Assembly (NCBI GenBank): GCA_947175845.1
Contig: CAMWOK010000123.1
Location: 1 to 7,947, forward strand
Reading direction: 5' to 3'
DNA: 7,947 nt
Origin: an uncultured Lachnospiraceae bacterium
GTDB taxonomy: Bacteria; Bacillota; Clostridia; Lachnospirales; Lachnospiraceae
This document shows positions 5,922 through 7,947 of the stretch, in pieces. The position numbers and the translations under genes were made by a program. Position 1 is the stretch's first letter, and every line of letters begins with the position of its first letter. The notes under the pieces are model-generated. The model made no database searches, was not told the origin of the DNA, and saw only the letters and a program-made list of their open reading frames with translations.

Positions 5922-6846
5922 AGTTCTCATTTTCCTCATCATAGTAGGCTTTCATGCGGATGGCCTGATTGTGGTCGCCGAAATCCTCTCCAAACAGCGT
6001 GCATCCGCCGCAGTTTGCAGTGTCTTTTGGAACTTCAAACCGCAGCGTGATATAGCTGTTGTAGTCGATTCCGAGATCCTGTACTGTCACATCGGAAAGT
6101 TTGTTGCTGCCGTCCATGAAACAGCCCTCGCTGTTGATAATCAGTGTCTTTAACAGGCCGTACTGATTCAGTTCCCGGGGCCACCAGGCAGGCGAGACGT
6201 AGCCGCGGCGCGCGCCGTAGTCGCCGGGGCTGATCCACATGCCGAGCGGAATCCCGTTGATTGAGAAATAGATATCTGACGGGTAGTCCTCGTTCGTATT
6301 TGGGCACTCCGACGAGATCTCAAAAGAGATCTGAAGTTCTGTCAGGGTCTGCCCTGCCTGCAGGTGATTTGGCAGGTTGTACTCCACAAACCCGCTGGTA
6401 AACCAGAGAATGCCCGCCTGAAACCGTTCGGGAAAGGAGAACACTTTCGGGTCGTCGAAAGAGCCGATGATCTCCTTGCTCGTCGCAAGGCCGCACGTCG
6501 GCGTGCCGTGGCAGGTGGTGTAGTAGCCGACGCGGATGTCGTCGGTATAGCAGCGCCTCGCCTCCCTGACCGGTGCAAGGTCAATCATCAGCCTGTTGTA
6601 GCGGGGGCGGATGATTTTCATGGTCCCGCGTTTGCCGGAGGTGATCTTGATCCGCACAAGCCCCGCATCCTCGAGTTTTCCGACATGCATGGATATCGCG
6701 CCGTTCGTCAGTCCGAGTGCTTCGGCAAGGTCATTCATGCTGAGGGAGTCATCTTCGTAAATCATTTCCATAATTTTTACACGCATAGGTGTACTAAGCG
6801 CTTTAAATACAGCCTCAGCTTCTCCGACAGAACGAAAGTACAACAT
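5920..6846 (-). CDS. ArsR-type winged-helix regulator with large C-terminal domain
   Basis: A 308-residue protein, roughly three times a classical ArsR regulator. Residues about 8-85 form an ArsR-like winged helix: VFKALSTPMRVKIMEMIYED, the helix-turn-helix SMNDLAEALGLTNGAISMHVGKLEDAGLV (36-64) and a basic wing. The remaining 220 residues show alternating hydrophobic strands and many aromatics, suggesting a beta-rich ligand-binding module; I do not recognise its family. It has seven cysteines in total, with possible metal-binding groupings C112/H113/C118 and C279-GG-C282. The ATG at 6846 has AAAGGGGG ten bases upstream; the open frame extends upstream through the promoter and into the esterase sequence, which is fortuitous. 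It follows the pectin methylesterase on the same strand after 82 bases, so a role in controlling pectin or plant-sugar genes is likely but inferred. A metal-sensor role is an alternative. Confidence 0.88.
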   Translation of the reverse strand: MLYFRSVGEAEAVFKALSTPMRVKIMEMIYEDDSLSMNDLAEALGLTNGAISMHVGKLEDAGLVRIKITSGKRGTMKIIRPRYNRLMIDLAPVREARRCYTDDIRVGYYTTCHGTPTCGLATSKEIIGSFDDPKVFSFPERFQAGILWFTSGFVEYNLPNHLQAGQTLTELQISFEISSECPNTNEDYPSDIYFSINGIPLGMWISPGDYGARRGYVSPAWWPRELNQYGLLKTLIINSEGCFMDGSNKLSDVTVQDLGIDYNSYITLRFEVPKDTANCGGCTLFGEDFGDHNQAIRMKAYYDEENEN

Positions 6847-6903
6847 AAATATTTGGCCCCCTTTGTCAATAGTTCCTGAGCGATTTGAAACGATGCTGAA
6901 TTT

Positions 6904-6932
6904 ATTATATTGAAAACTAAAATAAAAGTCAA
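6904..6932 (-). promoter_or_regulatory. Near-consensus sigma-A promoter for the ArsR-type regulator
   Basis: On the minus strand, -35 TTGACT (6932-6927, 5 of 6) and a perfect -10 TATAAT (6909-6904) are separated by 17 bases of AT-rich sequence. Transcription should start near 6897, leaving about 50 bases before the ATG at 6846. The -35 contains the TGA stop codon (6931-6929) of the pectin methylesterase. TTTGAAA (6884-6890) in the leader and ATTGAAA (6909-6915) at the -10 recur 25 bases apart and could form part of an operator, but this is weak. Confidence 0.86.
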
Positions 6933-7947
6933 GGGTGCTGTGCCGCCGCCGGATCGGCAGGGAGGCGTTTCCAGGGAGACCAGTTTGCACCCAGCACGTT
7001 TTCCCTGGAATAATAGTCCTCCAGCGCCGGATTGTCGAGCTGTCTGCTGAAAGGTGCCCTTGCGCGCGCGTCGGCGCCCGGTCCCAGATTGTGGTACTCA
7101 ATGTAGCTGCAGAGGGTTTCCGCCCGCGCTTTTCCCCAGTTGTGCCATCCCTCGGGGCAGATATGGCTGTCCATATGGCAGTGCACAAAGGCGGTTTTGG
7201 CAAAATCCCGCCAGGGGCGCCCGAGATAGACGCTGTGCGCTTCGCCGTCGCCAGTCAGCCTGCAGTGTGAGAAGACCAGACCGTATTCCTGTCCGGCGGG
7301 CGTGCTGGCGGCAGTGATAAATGCCCTGTCCTCGCTCTTTCGCTCGCGGGAATGGATCGTGCAGTGATCGAAAAATGCAGTGTTGGGGCCGAAGATAAAA
7401 TCGACATCACCGCTGATAGAGCAGTTCTCAAAATAGTTTCGGATCACCGGATGGTCAATCGGAACGGACGAGCGGGCAAAAAAGTCCGGCAGCATCAGAT
7501 GTTTCATCGAACAGTCGCGGGCATCACCGGCAAATATGGTATCCTGCCATCCGAGAAAATGACAGTTGCGGAAGCTGCAGCAATCTGCCGCAGCGTAGAG
7601 TGCCAGCGCCTGTCCCGCGATGCCGCCCGGACCTGCAGTGTTTTCCACAGTTAGATTTTCCAGGTGAATGTCCTGTCCGGCGATCAGAAAGACTGCAGTG
7701 TTAAAGGTGCCGTACTCGCCGCAGCCGTCGGGGCGCGGCTTTCTGGCGCCATCCCCATAGCGGAATATGGTGTTTTGGGGCGATTGGCCTATAATTTCCA
7801 GATTTTGTTTGCGTATCCAGACTTTTTCCTCGTAGATGCCTGGGGATACCAGGATTCGGGTCCGTTCACTGCGGTTGTCGGCAACGGCTAAAACTGCATC
7901 CTGCAGGGAATGGAATGCGCTGGGGTTCGTCTTGGACAATAATAGTG
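6929..7947 (-). CDS. Pectin methylesterase (carbohydrate esterase family 8), 5' end outside the window
   Basis: A right-handed beta-helix enzyme removing methyl groups from pectin (homogalacturonan). Numbering from a TTG at 7939, catalytic residues are all present: Gln110 (GQALALY), Gln132 and Asp133 (GWQDTIF), Asp180 (GDVDFIFG) and Arg241/Trp243 (YLGRPWRDF). GWHNWGKARAE and GANWSPW near the C-terminus are also family-typical. The first visible residues (SKTNPSAFHSLQDAV) are already the start of the catalytic domain, and the frame is still open at the window edge (CTA, TTA), so the true start is beyond 7947; whether a signal peptide exists cannot be seen. The two catalytic aspartates are 47 residues apart instead of about 21 in plant and Erwinia enzymes, owing to an insertion around 137-165. 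No terminator separates it from the regulator downstream. Confidence 0.95.
   Translation of the reverse strand, partial: LLLSKTNPSAFHSLQDAVLAVADNRSERTRILVSPGIYEEKVWIRKQNLEIIGQSPQNTIFRYGDGARKPRPDGCGEYGTFNTAVFLIAGQDIHLENLTVENTAGPGGIAGQALALYAAADCCSFRNCHFLGWQDTIFAGDARDCSMKHLMLPDFFARSSVPIDHPVIRNYFENCSISGDVDFIFGPNTAFFDHCTIHSRERKSEDRAFITAASTPAGQEYGLVFSHCRLTGDGEAHSVYLGRPWRDFAKTAFVHCHMDSHICPEGWHNWGKARAETLCSYIEYHNLGPGADARARAPFSRQLDNPALEDYYSRENVLGANWSPWKRLPADPAAAQHP

Noticed and set aside
6884..6915. TTGAAA-type direct repeat as an ArsR operator.
   Set aside because: Two short AT-rich copies 25 bases apart without good dyad symmetry; kept only as a remark in the promoter entry.
6847..7203. N-terminal extension of the ArsR-type regulator into the esterase region.
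   Set aside because: It would run over the promoter and the end of the pectin methylesterase; the ArsR homology begins right after the ATG at 6846, which has its own ribosome site.

Overview
The window looks like chromosomal DNA of a Gram-positive gut or plant-polymer-degrading Clostridia, most likely Lachnospiraceae. This rests on protein style (VanR/VanS-like two-component pair, class I/II aminotransferase, UppP, pectin methylesterase with an ArsR-type regulator), strong AGGAGG-type ribosome sites and fairly GC-rich codon use. The assignment is by resemblance only. No phage, transposase, CRISPR array, rRNA or tRNA was seen.

Left edge: bases 1-47 are not genomic. They match, over their whole length and in the right order, the end of the Illumina P5 oligonucleotide, an 8-base i5 index and the Nextera read-1/Tn5 mosaic-end adapter (42 of 47 bases). 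The biological sequence therefore starts at 48, where the sequenced fragment was cut.

Plus-strand block: an ANT(6)-type aminoglycoside nucleotidyltransferase (222-1094) with its own promoter; an OmpR-family response regulator (1218-1913) overlapped by its sensor kinase (1906-2703), which ends after the phospho-acceptor helices and has no ATP-binding domain; a PLP-dependent aminotransferase (2823-4037) behind a good extended -10 promoter, followed 33 bases later by a patatin-like hydrolase (4071-4925), probably co-transcribed; then uppP, undecaprenyl-diphosphate phosphatase (5058-5894), behind a leader holding an 8-bp inverted repeat.

Minus-strand block: a pectin methylesterase whose 5' end runs off the right edge (6929-7947), then a 308-residue ArsR-type regulator with a large uncharacterised C-terminal domain (5920-6846). 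The regulator has a near-consensus promoter whose -35 box overlaps the esterase stop codon. uppP and the regulator converge on one symmetrical A-stem-T terminator that contains a stop codon of each gene.

Functionally this is a mixed stretch: cell-envelope and housekeeping functions on the plus strand, and the end of a probable pectin-use locus on the minus strand. The points most worth attention are the adapter artefact, the kinase without a catalytic domain, the regulator's cysteine-bearing C-terminal domain and the uppP leader repeat.
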